Positions 39,899 through 49,245 of a stretch of DNA of 64,000 nucleotides are shown here, one piece after another. The stretch is from Anaerovibrio slackiae (GTDB lineage Bacteria; Bacillota; Negativicutes; Selenomonadales; Selenomonadaceae): the NCBI RefSeq assembly GCF_009695585.1, contig NZ_VUNR01000003.1:62001-126000 (forward strand), written 5' to 3'. Every line of letters begins with the position of its first letter. The first letter of the stretch is position 1. A model generated the notes under the pieces. That model was not told the DNA's origin, did not search any database, and saw nothing but the letters and a program-made list of their open reading frames with translations. The position numbers and the translations under genes are program-made.

Positions 39899-40177
39899 GT
39901 GATTATAAATAACACCCTGCAAGGCGTAGCCGGTGTCTACACCAATTCCGGCAGTGTCAACAAGCTGGCAAAGGCATATCGCCAGGAGGCGCCTGTCAAT
40001 GACAATATTCAGATTTCATCCCAGGGGCAGCAGTTCAGCGAGATTATGAAGAAGCTGAAGGCAGGCTCTGATGTGCGCATGGACAAGGTAACCGAGTACG
40101 AGAACCTGATTGCTTCCGGTGCTTATCAGGTGAGCAATGGTGATTTGGCAGATAAGATTTTGCAGTATCGCTATTGA
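39899..40177 (+). CDS. flgM: Anti-sigma-28 factor FlgM
   Basis: The 92-residue protein shows the FlgM pattern: a flexible N terminus with Q-I-S-S-Q-G-Q, then the sigma-28-binding helices MDKVTEYENLIASGAYQVSNGDLADKIL. It holds FliA inactive until hook completion. The start is GTG 39899 with AAGGATGG upstream. It is the first gene of the late operon. Confidence 0.9.
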   Translation: MIINNTLQGVAGVYTNSGSVNKLAKAYRQEAPVNDNIQISSQGQQFSEIMKKLKAGSDVRMDKVTEYENLIASGAYQVSNGDLADKILQYRY

Positions 40178-40259
40178 TGCCGGTATGATTCATGTCAATC
40201 AACAGATGTGCATGTAAGATCTGTTGGCGTATTGCGATCATCAAGAGGGAGGGCAGCCC

Positions 40260-40745
40260 ATGTGGCAGGAATTAGCCAGAATACTGGCAGTCTTGATAAC
40301 CCAGTATCAGAAGCTGAAACAGCTGAATGAGGAAAAGCACGGCATCCTGGTTCTCGTGAAGATGCAGGAGCTGGAAAAGCTGGTCAGGCAGGAGGAGGAT
40401 GTTATCAAGGTCATCAACCAGACAGAGAAGCAGCGCCAGGAACTGTTGGCAAGGATGGCAGCAGGCGGTGTCAGGGTAACTCCTGATATGCGCATGGACA
40501 GCGTATGGTCCCAGTGCCCGGAACGGCAGCAGCGGGAGACCTTGTACAAGCTTCACAAAATGCTGGGCAAGCTGGTGGCAGAGGTGCAGGAGGCATCGGC
40601 AAACAATGAAATACTCATTTCCAGTGCACTGGATGCTATCAATTTCAGGCTGAACCAGCTGGGAGGCTCCATGGTGGAGCCTGCTTATGGCAGCAGGGGA
40701 CAGGAGCAGGTTTCACATGTCAAGAACTTTGATTTGGAGGTATAG
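40260..40745 (+). CDS. flgN: FlgN-family flagellar export chaperone
   Basis: The 161-residue protein is mostly helical (LARILAVLITQYQKLKQLNEEKHGILVLVKMQELEKLVRQEEDVIK), the FlgN pattern. FlgN keeps the hook-junction proteins FlgK and FlgL soluble for export; their genes follow. ATG 40260 lies 7 bases after GAGGGAGG; a longer frame begins at 40224 without such a site. Confidence 0.85.
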   Translation: MWQELARILAVLITQYQKLKQLNEEKHGILVLVKMQELEKLVRQEEDVIKVINQTEKQRQELLARMAAGGVRVTPDMRMDSVWSQCPERQQRETLYKLHKMLGKLVAEVQEASANNEILISSALDAINFRLNQLGGSMVEPAYGSRGQEQVSHVKNFDLEV

Positions 40746-40748
40746 CCG

Positions 40749-41216
40749 GTGCAGGATTTGATACACATTATCAGGCAGCAGCTGGTGCTTTGCCTCAGGC
40801 TTTATGAACTGACCAGGGAACAGCAGAATGCCCTGGTGAATACGGCAGCTCCGGCAGTGCAGCGGCTGACCAAGGAAATAGAGGCAGTAGTTATAGATTT
40901 GAACAGGCTTGAGAAAAAACGTTGTGATTTTTTGCAGCAGCAAGGTAGCAGGGATGCTGCCAGCTGGGTAGCTGCCCAGCCTGAGGGGCTGGAAAAGAAT
41001 ATGGCACTGCAGCTATTGGAAAAACAGGCAGGACTATTGCAGAAACTAAAGGAAGCCTCTGGCAACAATCTGCAATATTTAAATAAAAATATAGAATATA
41101 TCGATTATAACGTGAATGTCATGACATGTACTGCGGCAGGGGTAACCTACGGAACACCGGGCGATAACGGTGGCATGCCGGTACAGGGCAGCAAGATGTT
41201 CGAGGCGAATGTCTAA
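40749..41216 (+). CDS. Second FlgN-like helical protein
   Basis: The 155-residue protein repeats the FlgN-like layout (LIHIIRQQLVLCLRLYELTREQQNALV, LNRLEKKRCDFLQQQG, LQKLKEASGNNLQYLNKNIEYID) but with low identity to its neighbour. Two tandem chaperone genes may serve FlgK and FlgL separately. GTG 40749 follows TTGGAGGT by 6 bases and begins 3 bases after the flgN stop. Confidence 0.6.
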   Translation: MQDLIHIIRQQLVLCLRLYELTREQQNALVNTAAPAVQRLTKEIEAVVIDLNRLEKKRCDFLQQQGSRDAASWVAAQPEGLEKNMALQLLEKQAGLLQKLKEASGNNLQYLNKNIEYIDYNVNVMTCTAAGVTYGTPGDNGGMPVQGSKMFEANV

Positions 41217-41257
41217 CCGGCATAGCGTGACAAATATTTGAGAGCAGGTGAAACAAC

Positions 41258-43078
41258 ATGCAGAGTACCTTTTCCGGACTCAATACCATGGTAAATGGTA
41301 TCTATACAAACAGGCTGGGGCTGAATACGGTCGGTCACAATATCAGCAACTCCAACACGGAGGGATATTCCCGCCAGACAGCTCATGCGGCGGCAACTCC
41401 GTCCTCCGAGGTTTATACATTAGCAGGTGCCAGCCAGGTGGGCAACGGCTCCACTGTCACTTCCGTCATCAGGGCCAGGGATATTTATGCAGACCGCCAG
41501 TATTGGAAGGAAAACAGCACCAATGGCTACTACAACGGCAAGGCAAATAACTATGCCAAGATAGAGTCCATTTTCAATGATTCCAAGAATACCGGCATCC
41601 AGAATGCCATGGAGAAATTCTATGAGGCATGGGAGGACTGCTCCACTACGGCCAGCAGCGATACCAGCCGTCAGAATGTCATCAATGCGGGGCAGAATTT
41701 CGCCCAGACATTGCAGATTGCAGCCAATCAGGTGCAGGAGCAGATTAATTCCCTCTATGACGATATCACCCTCAGTGTGGAAACTATGAATCGCCTTTTG
41801 GGACAGGTTGTAGAGCTGAACAAGAATATTTCCGGCATTGAGGCAAATGGCGCTAATGCCAATGATCTGCGTGACCAGCGGGATCTGATTGTGGACCAGC
41901 TGACGGAGATGACCAATATCACCGTTTACGAGACCAGCAACGGCATGTACACGCTGGTAAGCAACGGCACTACCTTGGTCAACGGCATTACCAAGGTTGA
42001 TTTGGAAATGTCTGCCCCGAAGAACAACAAGGAATACGGCCTGAATGATTATGATATCATCATCAAGCAGACGGGTACTATCTACTCTCCGGGTGGCGGT
42101 GAGCTGAAGGCTCAGTTTGAGGCAATTGCCGAGGATAAGGGATATATTGATGAGGTGGCCCGTATGGCAACCTTCCTGCTGACTACCCTCAACGACCAGC
42201 ACAAGGCTGGCTATGGCATTGATGGCAACAAGGATAAGCCTTTTGGCAATGCCAATCCTGACGATGATGCTACCACAGGCCTGAATTTTTATGGTGAGTC
42301 GGACTATGAATTTACCTGGACTGAGGCTGATGGATTGGTAGTGAAGAATACTACCACTAACACAGAGGAAAAAATGTCCGGCATACAGATTGTGGATCTT
42401 TTGGTTGTGAATGGCGAGCTGACAGCAGTGGATGGACATAAGAAGCTGGCAACCAGAAGTGGCGAGCGCGCCAGCGATATGGGCACTATTTTCTATGAAA
42501 CAAATGCTCCTGGGGTATATACTACGGATAAGAACGATCCTAATATTAAGACAGATGGTTCAGGTAACGTTGTTCTGGTTGAGGTAGATTTGGGTGACAA
42601 GCTTGTGTATACAGCTAATGGAGCTAGCGGTCTCAAGACTAGATATACAACTGATGCTGCCTTGGCAGATAAGGCTGCCAGTGGCTATCCAATACCAGTT
42701 GATGTAAACGGTACAGGTGATGGCAGCAATGCCGTGTGGATGGCAACCCTTTTGAACTGTGAAAACGACAAGACCAGTCCTGAGGTTCGTGATAGTGTCA
42801 GGGCAATTGGTAAAGGCTCACTGTACAGCTACTACAACACCAGTATGACAACCATGGGCTCAGCTGCTTCCAACATGAACGGCAGGGTTGATTTCCAGTC
42901 CAACGTCATGAGCCAGGTGGAAAACCTCAGAAGCTCCACCAACGGTGTAAACTGGGATGAGGAACTGACTAACATGATTATGTTCCAGCAGGGATATTCC
43001 GCCTGCTCCCGTTGCCTGAATGCTATGGATGAGTGCCTCGATAAGCTGATTAACGGCACTGGCACTGTGGGCAGGTAA
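41258..43078 (+). CDS. flgK: Flagellar hook-associated protein 1
   Basis: The 606-residue protein has conserved ends: N-terminal TFSGLNTMVNGIYTNRLGLNTVGHNISNSNTEGYSRQ and C-terminal SSTNGVNWDEELTNMIMFQQGYSACSRCLNAMDECLDKLI. It forms the first hook-filament junction ring. The middle, especially about 42300-42720, is more AT-rich and uses other codons, as expected for the exposed variable domain. ATG 41258 follows GAGCAGGTG. Confidence 0.95.
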   Translation: MQSTFSGLNTMVNGIYTNRLGLNTVGHNISNSNTEGYSRQTAHAAATPSSEVYTLAGASQVGNGSTVTSVIRARDIYADRQYWKENSTNGYYNGKANNYAKIESIFNDSKNTGIQNAMEKFYEAWEDCSTTASSDTSRQNVINAGQNFAQTLQIAANQVQEQINSLYDDITLSVETMNRLLGQVVELNKNISGIEANGANANDLRDQRDLIVDQLTEMTNITVYETSNGMYTLVSNGTTLVNGITKVDLEMSAPKNNKEYGLNDYDIIIKQTGTIYSPGGGELKAQFEAIAEDKGYIDEVARMATFLLTTLNDQHKAGYGIDGNKDKPFGNANPDDDATTGLNFYGESDYEFTWTEADGLVVKNTTTNTEEKMSGIQIVDLLVVNGELTAVDGHKKLATRSGERASDMGTIFYETNAPGVYTTDKNDPNIKTDGSGNVVLVEVDLGDKLVYTANGASGLKTRYTTDAALADKAASGYPIPVDVNGTGDGSNAVWMATLLNCENDKTSPEVRDSVRAIGKGSLYSYYNTSMTTMGSAASNMNGRVDFQSNVMSQVENLRSSTNGVNWDEELTNMIMFQQGYSACSRCLNAMDECLDKLINGTGTVGR

Positions 43079-43147
43079 TATAGATAGCATAACGGCAAAA
43101 TAAATTAGATTTTTTAGACCATAACATAGAGAATAGGGTGAAATAAT

Positions 43148-44467
43148 ATGCGTATAGCCAGCACAATGATGTCCCATAACTACCTGAAGCAGCTGAACGG
43201 CACCTATGAGCAGTATGCCAAGCTCATGGAGCAGAGCGACGGCAGCAAGCTGCATCGTGCTTCAGATGATGCAGTGGGATATTCCAAATATCTGCGTTAT
43301 CAGAATAACAAAATCGGCAATGAGCAGTATCAGGATAATGTGAGCACTGCTACCAGCTGGATGAAAAATGCTGATGCGGCACTGGTAAATGTTACTGATT
43401 TGTTGCAGACATTTAAAGCGAAGACAGAGCAGGCAGCTAATTCTACCAATAATACCAGCGATTGGCAGGATATAGCTAAGGAGCTTCTTGCCAACGTGCA
43501 GGAGCAGGTGGCAGACTTGAATACCCAGATTGGTGACCGCTTCCTCTTTGCCGGGCAGAAGGACACTACCATGCCATTTACCATTACAGATGATAAGATG
43601 GACAGAGGCGAGACTCGTACCCTTGATGAGAAGCAGCAGGCGTTTTTCTCTGGTGCTACTGAGTGGGGCGAGGAAAATACTACCATGAAGCAGATGCTGA
43701 AGCTGAATGGCGATGATGGTAATGTTTACTATATGAATGTGCAGACAGGTGATATTTTTACTGAGGATTTTGTAGTCAATGGATACAAGAACGAAACAAA
43801 ATTTGATCCTGCTGCGCAGAGGTTTGCTACGCTGAATACGGCACCTGGCATAACGCCAACTACAAAGTTTGATATTTCAGATCATTTTGATGAATATGGT
43901 GTCATCAAGGAAGGCGCTGATGGCAGGGAGTGGAACAAAACCGTCAATGGTGTTAAGTTGACTTTTGCTACCACCAAGCAGTACATTGTCAAGTACAACG
44001 GTGATGACAAATACATCTCCATGGTAAAGAAGAATGGTGGCGTTGACCAGGCAACAGATACAGTAAATGTTACCGGGCAGGATATTAACGGCACTGATAT
44101 ATTTGATGTAGGCAAGAATCCAGCTACCGGCACCGCCATGCTGAACCAGCTGATGTACACCGTAGCAAAGGTTGAGGCATGTGACTATCATTGGGCTGGT
44201 CAGGAGGGCATGACTATCGCAGATACTGCTCATGCTACTGTGCTGGGGGCTGAGACCAAGATGGCAGCCCGTCAGCAGGCTTATACTGCTGCTTCCGGCA
44301 TGCTGACAACTCAGAATGAGTCTATAACCAGCGATATTACTGATGTGTCCAGCACTGATGTGGCATATCTTGCTACCAAGCTGATGGAGTACCAGACTAT
44401 TTACAGTATGTCCCTGTCTGTAGGCTCCAAGATACTGCCGGGCAGCCTGGCTGATTACCTGAATTAA
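43148..44467 (+). CDS. flgL: Flagellar hook-associated protein 3
   Basis: The 439-residue protein has flagellin-like ends (MRIASTMMSHNYLKQLN; LATKLMEYQTIYSMSLSVGSKIL) and the FlgL-typical LNTQIGDRFLFAGQKDTTMPF. It forms the second junction ring. Its centre (about 43700-44130) is AT-rich and low in similarity. ATG 43148 follows AGGGTG; a 69-base gap separates it from flgK. Confidence 0.93.
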   Translation: MRIASTMMSHNYLKQLNGTYEQYAKLMEQSDGSKLHRASDDAVGYSKYLRYQNNKIGNEQYQDNVSTATSWMKNADAALVNVTDLLQTFKAKTEQAANSTNNTSDWQDIAKELLANVQEQVADLNTQIGDRFLFAGQKDTTMPFTITDDKMDRGETRTLDEKQQAFFSGATEWGEENTTMKQMLKLNGDDGNVYYMNVQTGDIFTEDFVVNGYKNETKFDPAAQRFATLNTAPGITPTTKFDISDHFDEYGVIKEGADGREWNKTVNGVKLTFATTKQYIVKYNGDDKYISMVKKNGGVDQATDTVNVTGQDINGTDIFDVGKNPATGTAMLNQLMYTVAKVEACDYHWAGQEGMTIADTAHATVLGAETKMAARQQAYTAASGMLTTQNESITSDITDVSSTDVAYLATKLMEYQTIYSMSLSVGSKILPGSLADYLN

Positions 44468-44536
44468 TTAATGATTGATTGTAGTTTATAGTTTGTTTCT
44501 ATAAATGGCAGAGCTGTTGAAAGGATGTGAGGCAGT

Positions 44537-45163
44537 ATGGGAATGCTGGATGGCCTGGGCGGCACCGGCATGTTGTCCGGTATGAAATATGTAAATATCA
44601 GGCATGAGCTGCCGGAAATCGGTATCCGTCAGCAGCATGCCATGGGTGAGCGGAACGGCTATATACAGGCGGAGATGCATCGGGATTATGAGGCGCCTCT
44701 TGCCGATATGGGCTGGTCCCAGATTAAGGTGGATATAAATTGTTATCCGTGCCGTACCGCTTATGGATTTTTGAATAATACGGATTTTGCCCAGAAATAC
44801 GGTCAGCAGGGGCAGCAGGATGTGGCAGCAGCCACCTCCAAGCATACCAATGATGGCTGGGACATGGCGCGGAACGGTGCAAGGCCGGGGCGTAATGTCA
44901 TTGCCCAGCAGGCGAAGTCCGATTTCTGGAGCCAGGTAGTAAAGTGGCCACAGTGGACTGCCAAGCAAATACCTGACCCGGAGTTTACCGTAACCCCGTC
45001 GGAGATTAAGGGGCAGATGAACGTAGGGCATGACAAGTACAGCATTCAGCCGACAGACCATGCCGACATTGCTATCAAGACGGGCTCAGCGGAGACTTAT
45101 ATTGCTAAGGAAGGCTCCATACGCATGTGGGCCACGGAAGGCCGTTTGGATATCTATGCGTAA
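44537..45163 (+). CDS. DUF6470 (YviE-like) flagellar operon protein
   Basis: The 208-residue protein resembles Bacillus YviE: IRHELPEIGIRQQHA, AEMHRDYEAPLADMGWSQIKVDINCYPCRTAYGF, and a C-terminal SAETYIAKEGSIRMWATEGRLDIYA. It lies between flgL and fliW in Firmicutes; function is unknown. No signal peptide. ATG 44537 follows AAAGGATGTGAGG. Confidence 0.85.
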   Translation: MGMLDGLGGTGMLSGMKYVNIRHELPEIGIRQQHAMGERNGYIQAEMHRDYEAPLADMGWSQIKVDINCYPCRTAYGFLNNTDFAQKYGQQGQQDVAAATSKHTNDGWDMARNGARPGRNVIAQQAKSDFWSQVVKWPQWTAKQIPDPEFTVTPSEIKGQMNVGHDKYSIQPTDHADIAIKTGSAETYIAKEGSIRMWATEGRLDIYA

Positions 45164-45195
45164 ATTGATGCAAATTGATTTTTGGAGGCTTTTGG

Positions 45196-45642
45196 ATGAA
45201 AAAGATTAATACACTGCGTTTTGGCGAATTGGAGATTGAGGAGCAGGATGTTGTGAGATTTGCTGATGGAATACCTGCCTTTGAGGATGAGCATGAGTTT
45301 GTGGTGCTTCCCTATGAGGAAGGCACACCTTATATGTTCCTGCAATCCATGGCAACGCCAGAGCTGGCATTTTTGATGACAGACCCGTTTGTATTTTTCC
45401 CGGACTACAGCTTTGAGCTGGATGATGAGAACATGGACAAGCTGGAGATAAAGACAATGGATGATGTCCTTGTCTGCACCCTGATTTCTATTCCAAGGTC
45501 AGGGGTGGCTGATATGACTACCAACCTTTTGGCACCAGTAGTCATCAACCGGCATACCATGCAGGCAAAGCAGATTGTGCTGGAAAAGACACAGTACACC
45601 ACCAAGCACAGGCTGTTCCCTGAGAAAAAGGGGGATAAGTAA
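45196..45642 (+). CDS. fliW: Flagellar assembly factor FliW
   Basis: The 148-residue protein has the FliW features: TLRFGELEIEEQDVVRFADGIPAFEDEHEFVVL, FLMTDPFVFFPDYSFEL and NLLAPVVINRHTMQAKQIVL. FliW sequesters CsrA; when free flagellin falls, FliW binds flagellin instead. ATG 45196 follows TTTGGAGG. It overlaps csrA by one base (TAATG), so the antagonists are translated together. Confidence 0.95.
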   Translation: MKKINTLRFGELEIEEQDVVRFADGIPAFEDEHEFVVLPYEEGTPYMFLQSMATPELAFLMTDPFVFFPDYSFELDDENMDKLEIKTMDDVLVCTLISIPRSGVADMTTNLLAPVVINRHTMQAKQIVLEKTQYTTKHRLFPEKKGDK

Positions 45643-45866
45643 TGCTGGTTTTGACGAGACGGCCTCACCAGCAGATTATGCTGGGTGATGATATAACTAT
45701 CAATATCGTTGATGTGAATGGGGAGAATGTCAGGATTGCCATTGATGCTCCTCGTCATGTAAAGATATACCGTGGCGAGATTTATCGGGAGATTAAGGAT
45801 GAGAACCGCACGGCTGCGGCGGCTCCGATGGATTTCGATTTGACAGAGGCATTACCGGTGAAGTGA
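45642..45866 (+). CDS. csrA: Carbon storage regulator CsrA
   Basis: The 74-residue protein has the RNA-binding core MLVLTRRPHQQIMLGDDITINIV and VRIAIDAPRHVKIYRGEIY. CsrA dimers bind GGA motifs and block translation, classically of flagellin mRNA. The C terminus is about 10 residues longer than in E. coli, as in Bacillus. Hairpins with GGA loops occur downstream at 45910 and in the fliC leader at 49604. Confidence 0.96.
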   Translation: MLVLTRRPHQQIMLGDDITINIVDVNGENVRIAIDAPRHVKIYRGEIYREIKDENRTAAAAPMDFDLTEALPVK

Positions 45867-45909
45867 TAGTCTGGCGGCTTTAGTTTCGGCAATGGGCTTC
45901 ACCTGCTGA

Positions 45910-45927
45910 CAGATTGAGGATAATCTG
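45910..45927 (+). promoter_or_regulatory. Candidate CsrA-binding hairpin upstream of flaG
   Basis: CAGATT and AATCTG form a 6-bp stem that presents GAGGAT in the loop, the context CsrA prefers. It lies 41 bases before the flaG start and 43 after csrA. Direct binding is inferred. Confidence 0.4.
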
Positions 45928-45968
45928 CCAAATATAAAGGAATAATCATTTTCTATGGAGGGATAACA

Positions 45969-46433
45969 ATGATTGGAAAGATGCGTGACATGGTAACGGC
46001 TGCGGTTGTTGTTTCTGCGGCTGATAATAAGAGTCCTAAATTTGCTGGTCCAGAGAGCAAGAGCAGCCAGGGTGCGGCAGACAGCAGCAGTGCGGCTGCC
46101 AAGTTTGGCATTCAGCCGGAGATGGCAGATGCCGTATCCGCAGTACCTGATTCCAGCAAGTCCTCACAGGAGCAGCAGGAAGAAAAGCAGGAGCAGAGGG
46201 GCAAGCTGTCTCCTGAGTTTGTCAGCGAGATGACACGAGAGCTGAATGAGCTGATGGGCAAGCTGAATTGTGATTTGGAGTTCCAGTATCACAAGGAAGT
46301 AGATGTAATGTCTGTAAGGATGATAGATAAGAACACCAAGGAAGTCATCAAGGAATATCCGCCAGAGGAAATGGTTGAGGGCATGATTAAGGCACAGGAA
46401 TGGCTGGGTGCTTTTCTGGACAAGAATGCCTAA
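45969..46433 (+). CDS. flaG: FlaG-family flagellar protein
   Basis: The 154-residue protein has a disordered S/Q/E-rich first half and the FlaG domain at the end (LNELMGKLNCDLEFQYHKEVDVMSVRMIDKNTKEVIKEYPPEEMVEGM). FlaG affects filament length and usually precedes fliD, as here. ATG 45969 follows GGAGGG. Confidence 0.92.
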   Translation: MIGKMRDMVTAAVVVSAADNKSPKFAGPESKSSQGAADSSSAAAKFGIQPEMADAVSAVPDSSKSSQEQQEEKQEQRGKLSPEFVSEMTRELNELMGKLNCDLEFQYHKEVDVMSVRMIDKNTKEVIKEYPPEEMVEGMIKAQEWLGAFLDKNA

Positions 46434-46519
46434 GAAGGTTTGAATGAGCTTGAGTAATTTTGAGTACTTTTGAGTGAAAATTGGCGAGTGATTGAGTGAG
46501 AGAATAGGAGGCGGCGAAA

Positions 46520-48322
46520 ATGGGCGCAAACGGCATATATGGCTTGTCCGGTTCCGGGCTTGACATTGAGTCCCTGGTAAAGATGGGCATGATGAACAAG
46601 CAGAACCAGTACGACAAGATGTATCAGAATGAGATGAAGCAGGAGTGGCTGAAGGAAGCCTATGTAGAGGTTTACGACAGCATGAAGACCTTCAAGAACA
46701 ATATGACGGACTTCAAGATGCAGTCCAACATGAGTGCTATGAAGGCTACCACTACCAATGAGGATGTGGTAAGCGTTACGGCTAACGGTGCAGCTGCTGC
46801 CATGAGCCACAAGGTGAGCGTATCCCAGGTGGCAAGCAATGCGTATATTATGACGGGCATGAAGGTTGATGATAGTGGAAATAAAGTTCCGGCTACTATT
46901 AATTTTGCAAGTGATGCAAATCCGGGTAAAAATTACCTGATGGATGTGCTGTATAAAGATGTTCAGGCTACTGCTGATGGCAAGTATAAAATATCACGAG
47001 ATGGCGCTAATTTTGAGGAAGTTGATGGTTCCGCTACTGCCATCAAATTGCAGTTAAAGGATTCGACCGAAAACGGTGCCAAGACTTATACTGTAGAGTT
47101 TACTTATGATGAGCTGTTCCAGGATAAGAAAACCCTGAGTGATTTGGCTAGTGCTGTTAATAATGCCAAGGTTTACAAAGATGATGGCACGATAGATAAG
47201 ACTGCTGAGGCTATCAATATTCAGGCTGGCTTTGATGTGGCAAATGGTTCTTTTAGCCTGTATAACAAGACCAGCGGCACAAAGAATGTTATAGATATTG
47301 CTGCAGCAAATACTGGTGATAATGTTGGTTCTGACACTGCGAAATTGCTGAACAGCCTGCATTTGGCAAGTTACAATCCTAATGAGGCGGATCAAGCGAA
47401 TGCATTGACTGATTTGGGGACATTTTCAGCAAATGGAGCAATGCCGAGTGGTGCAGTTACAGGCACTAATGCCAAGGCAACCATTGATGGCAAGACCTAT
47501 GACCTTGAGTCCAACAAGATTACCGTAGCAGGTGTTACTTACAACTTTAACAATGTCAGCGAGGTAGGCAAGACCACTACAGTCAATGTCAGCCAGGATA
47601 CTGACAAGATTGTAGACAATGTTAAAAAATTCGTAGACATGTACAACACCCTGCTGGACAGCCTCAATGACAAGCTGTCGGAGGAAAAGTACTCCGACTA
47701 TAAGCCGCTGACCAAAGAGCAGGAAAAGGATATGTCAGAGGATCAGATCAAGAAGTGGAACGAAAAGGCGAAGTCCGGACTTCTGTATCACAACAATGAG
47801 GTGCGTAGCCTGGTCAGCGACATGCGCGAAGCTATTTACACGCCTGTAGATGCAGTAGACAGCAAGTATAATTCCCTGTCTGCAATCGGCATTACAACAA
47901 CTACCACCAAGGGGCACATTACGCTGGATGAGGACAAGCTGAGAAAGGCTCTGACCGAAGACCCGGATTGCGTATACCAGCTCTTTGCTTCCGACCAGGA
48001 CAGTTCCTACATTGCCGGCAGCACCAATACCAACAAGTTGTCTTCGTATGAGAAGAAAGAGGACTACAAGAATACCGGTATCGCCAACCGCTTGTACAAC
48101 GCCATGACTGAGAACATGAGCATCTTTGAGGATTACGCTGGCACCAGCAAGGCCACGGATGACCAGAGCTACCTGGGCAAGCTGATTACCAACATGCAGA
48201 CCAAGATGACCAATTTCCAGACCTTGATGAAATCCTACGAGAATAAGCTCTACGACAAGTACGATGCCATGGAAGTGGCACTTTCCAAGCTGGGAACCCA
48301 GCTGAGCTATATTACAGGCTGA
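46520..48322 (+). CDS. fliD: Flagellar filament cap protein
   Basis: The 600-residue protein has the FliD N terminus (GLSGSGLDIESLVKMGM, MKTFKNNMTDFKMQSNMSAMKA, HKVSVSQVASNA) and C-terminal region (YNSLSAIGITTTTTKGHITLDEDKLRKAL, LYDKYDAMEVALSKLGTQLSYI). The middle (about 46860-47400) is strikingly AT-rich against GC-richer ends. It caps the filament and folds incoming flagellin. ATG 46520 follows AGGAGG. Confidence 0.95.
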   Translation: MGANGIYGLSGSGLDIESLVKMGMMNKQNQYDKMYQNEMKQEWLKEAYVEVYDSMKTFKNNMTDFKMQSNMSAMKATTTNEDVVSVTANGAAAAMSHKVSVSQVASNAYIMTGMKVDDSGNKVPATINFASDANPGKNYLMDVLYKDVQATADGKYKISRDGANFEEVDGSATAIKLQLKDSTENGAKTYTVEFTYDELFQDKKTLSDLASAVNNAKVYKDDGTIDKTAEAINIQAGFDVANGSFSLYNKTSGTKNVIDIAAANTGDNVGSDTAKLLNSLHLASYNPNEADQANALTDLGTFSANGAMPSGAVTGTNAKATIDGKTYDLESNKITVAGVTYNFNNVSEVGKTTTVNVSQDTDKIVDNVKKFVDMYNTLLDSLNDKLSEEKYSDYKPLTKEQEKDMSEDQIKKWNEKAKSGLLYHNNEVRSLVSDMREAIYTPVDAVDSKYNSLSAIGITTTTTKGHITLDEDKLRKALTEDPDCVYQLFASDQDSSYIAGSTNTNKLSSYEKKEDYKNTGIANRLYNAMTENMSIFEDYAGTSKATDDQSYLGKLITNMQTKMTNFQTLMKSYENKLYDKYDAMEVALSKLGTQLSYITG

Positions 48323-48345
48323 TAATCTGAAAATGAGGGAAATAT

Positions 48346-48732
48346 ATGATTAATAATGCAGCAGAAGCATATAAAAGACAGCAGGTGATGACTGCTACCC
48401 CTGAGGCACTGACCCTGATGCTTTACAATGGAGCCCTCCGCTTTATGAAGGAAGGGCTGGATGCCATGGAGGCCAAGAAGTGGGAGCAGTGTAATACATC
48501 CCTGCAAAAGGCACAGAAGATTATCTTGGAATTTCAGGCTACCCTGAAAATGGAGTATGATATTTCCAAGCAGCTGATGCCTTTGTATGATTATGTCTAC
48601 AATGGCCTGGTGGAGGCAAATATGCGCAGCAAGCCGGAAAAGGTGACGGAGTGCATGGACATTATCCGGGAACTGCGGGATGCTTGGGCTGAGGCCATGA
48701 AGATTGCCAGAAAGGAAAGAGGTGCATCCTGA
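48346..48732 (+). CDS. fliS: Flagellin export chaperone FliS
   Basis: The 128-residue protein matches FliS: YKRQQVMTATPEALTLMLYNGALRFMKEG, LQKAQKIILEFQATL, EYDISKQLMPLYDYVYNGLVEAN. It binds the flagellin C terminus and, in Firmicutes, also FliW. ATG 48346 follows GAGGG. Confidence 0.95.
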   Translation: MINNAAEAYKRQQVMTATPEALTLMLYNGALRFMKEGLDAMEAKKWEQCNTSLQKAQKIILEFQATLKMEYDISKQLMPLYDYVYNGLVEANMRSKPEKVTECMDIIRELRDAWAEAMKIARKERGAS

Positions 48733-49103
48733 TGATGCAGCCACCGAAGCTGAAAAGACCGGTTCCCAAGTACACGGAAAAGCAGTTGTGGGAAAGATAT
48801 CTGGGGGCTACGGAGGAACTTTTGAAGTTTATCAAGGCTGGGGATATCGATACGTTCCTGGAGCTGGTAGACCAGCGCCAGCAGCTGATGGAGATGATGC
48901 AGGCACTGCCGGAGTCAGAGCGTGATTTCAGCAGCACCCCTGAGTGTGATGCCATGCGGGAGCAGATCAAGCCCATGGATATGCAGATTATGTACAAGGC
49001 TCGCACCTGGCTGAACAAATCCCGTCGCAACAACGCCCAGGTGCGCAATTATGATGTGACCGGCTACGGTGCCAACGCCGGGCTGTTCAGCAGGGAATAT
49101 TGA
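48732..49103 (+). CDS. FliT-like flagellar protein
   Basis: The 123-residue helical protein directly follows fliS, overlapping its stop by one base. The stretch YLGATEELLKFIKAGDIDTFLELVDQRQQLMEMM resembles FliT-type export chaperones for FliD. The tail (NVTGYGANAGLFS-like) is glycine-rich. ATG 48735 is an alternative start. Confidence 0.65.
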   Translation: MMQPPKLKRPVPKYTEKQLWERYLGATEELLKFIKAGDIDTFLELVDQRQQLMEMMQALPESERDFSSTPECDAMREQIKPMDMQIMYKARTWLNKSRRNNAQVRNYDVTGYGANAGLFSREY

Positions 49104-49112
49104 TGTGTTGTA

Positions 49113-49146
49113 AAGGCAGGTTATCCGTGTGGTAGCCTGCTTTTTT
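49113..49146 (+). terminator. Terminator of the flgM-fliT operon
   Basis: GGCAGGTTA pairs with TAGCCTGC (one G-U) around a short loop and is followed by six T's. Confidence 0.85.
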
Positions 49147-49245
49147 GTTGAATGTAAGCGGAGATTATCGTACAATATTATTACACGTGAATACCCTTGG
49201 TATGATTAGATGGATTTTATCTGATTTATATGGAACACATATTTA

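Noticed and set aside
41420-42439. 339-codon open frame on the minus strand inside flgK
   Set aside because: No recognisable domain and no plausible start signal; flgK on the other strand is unambiguous.
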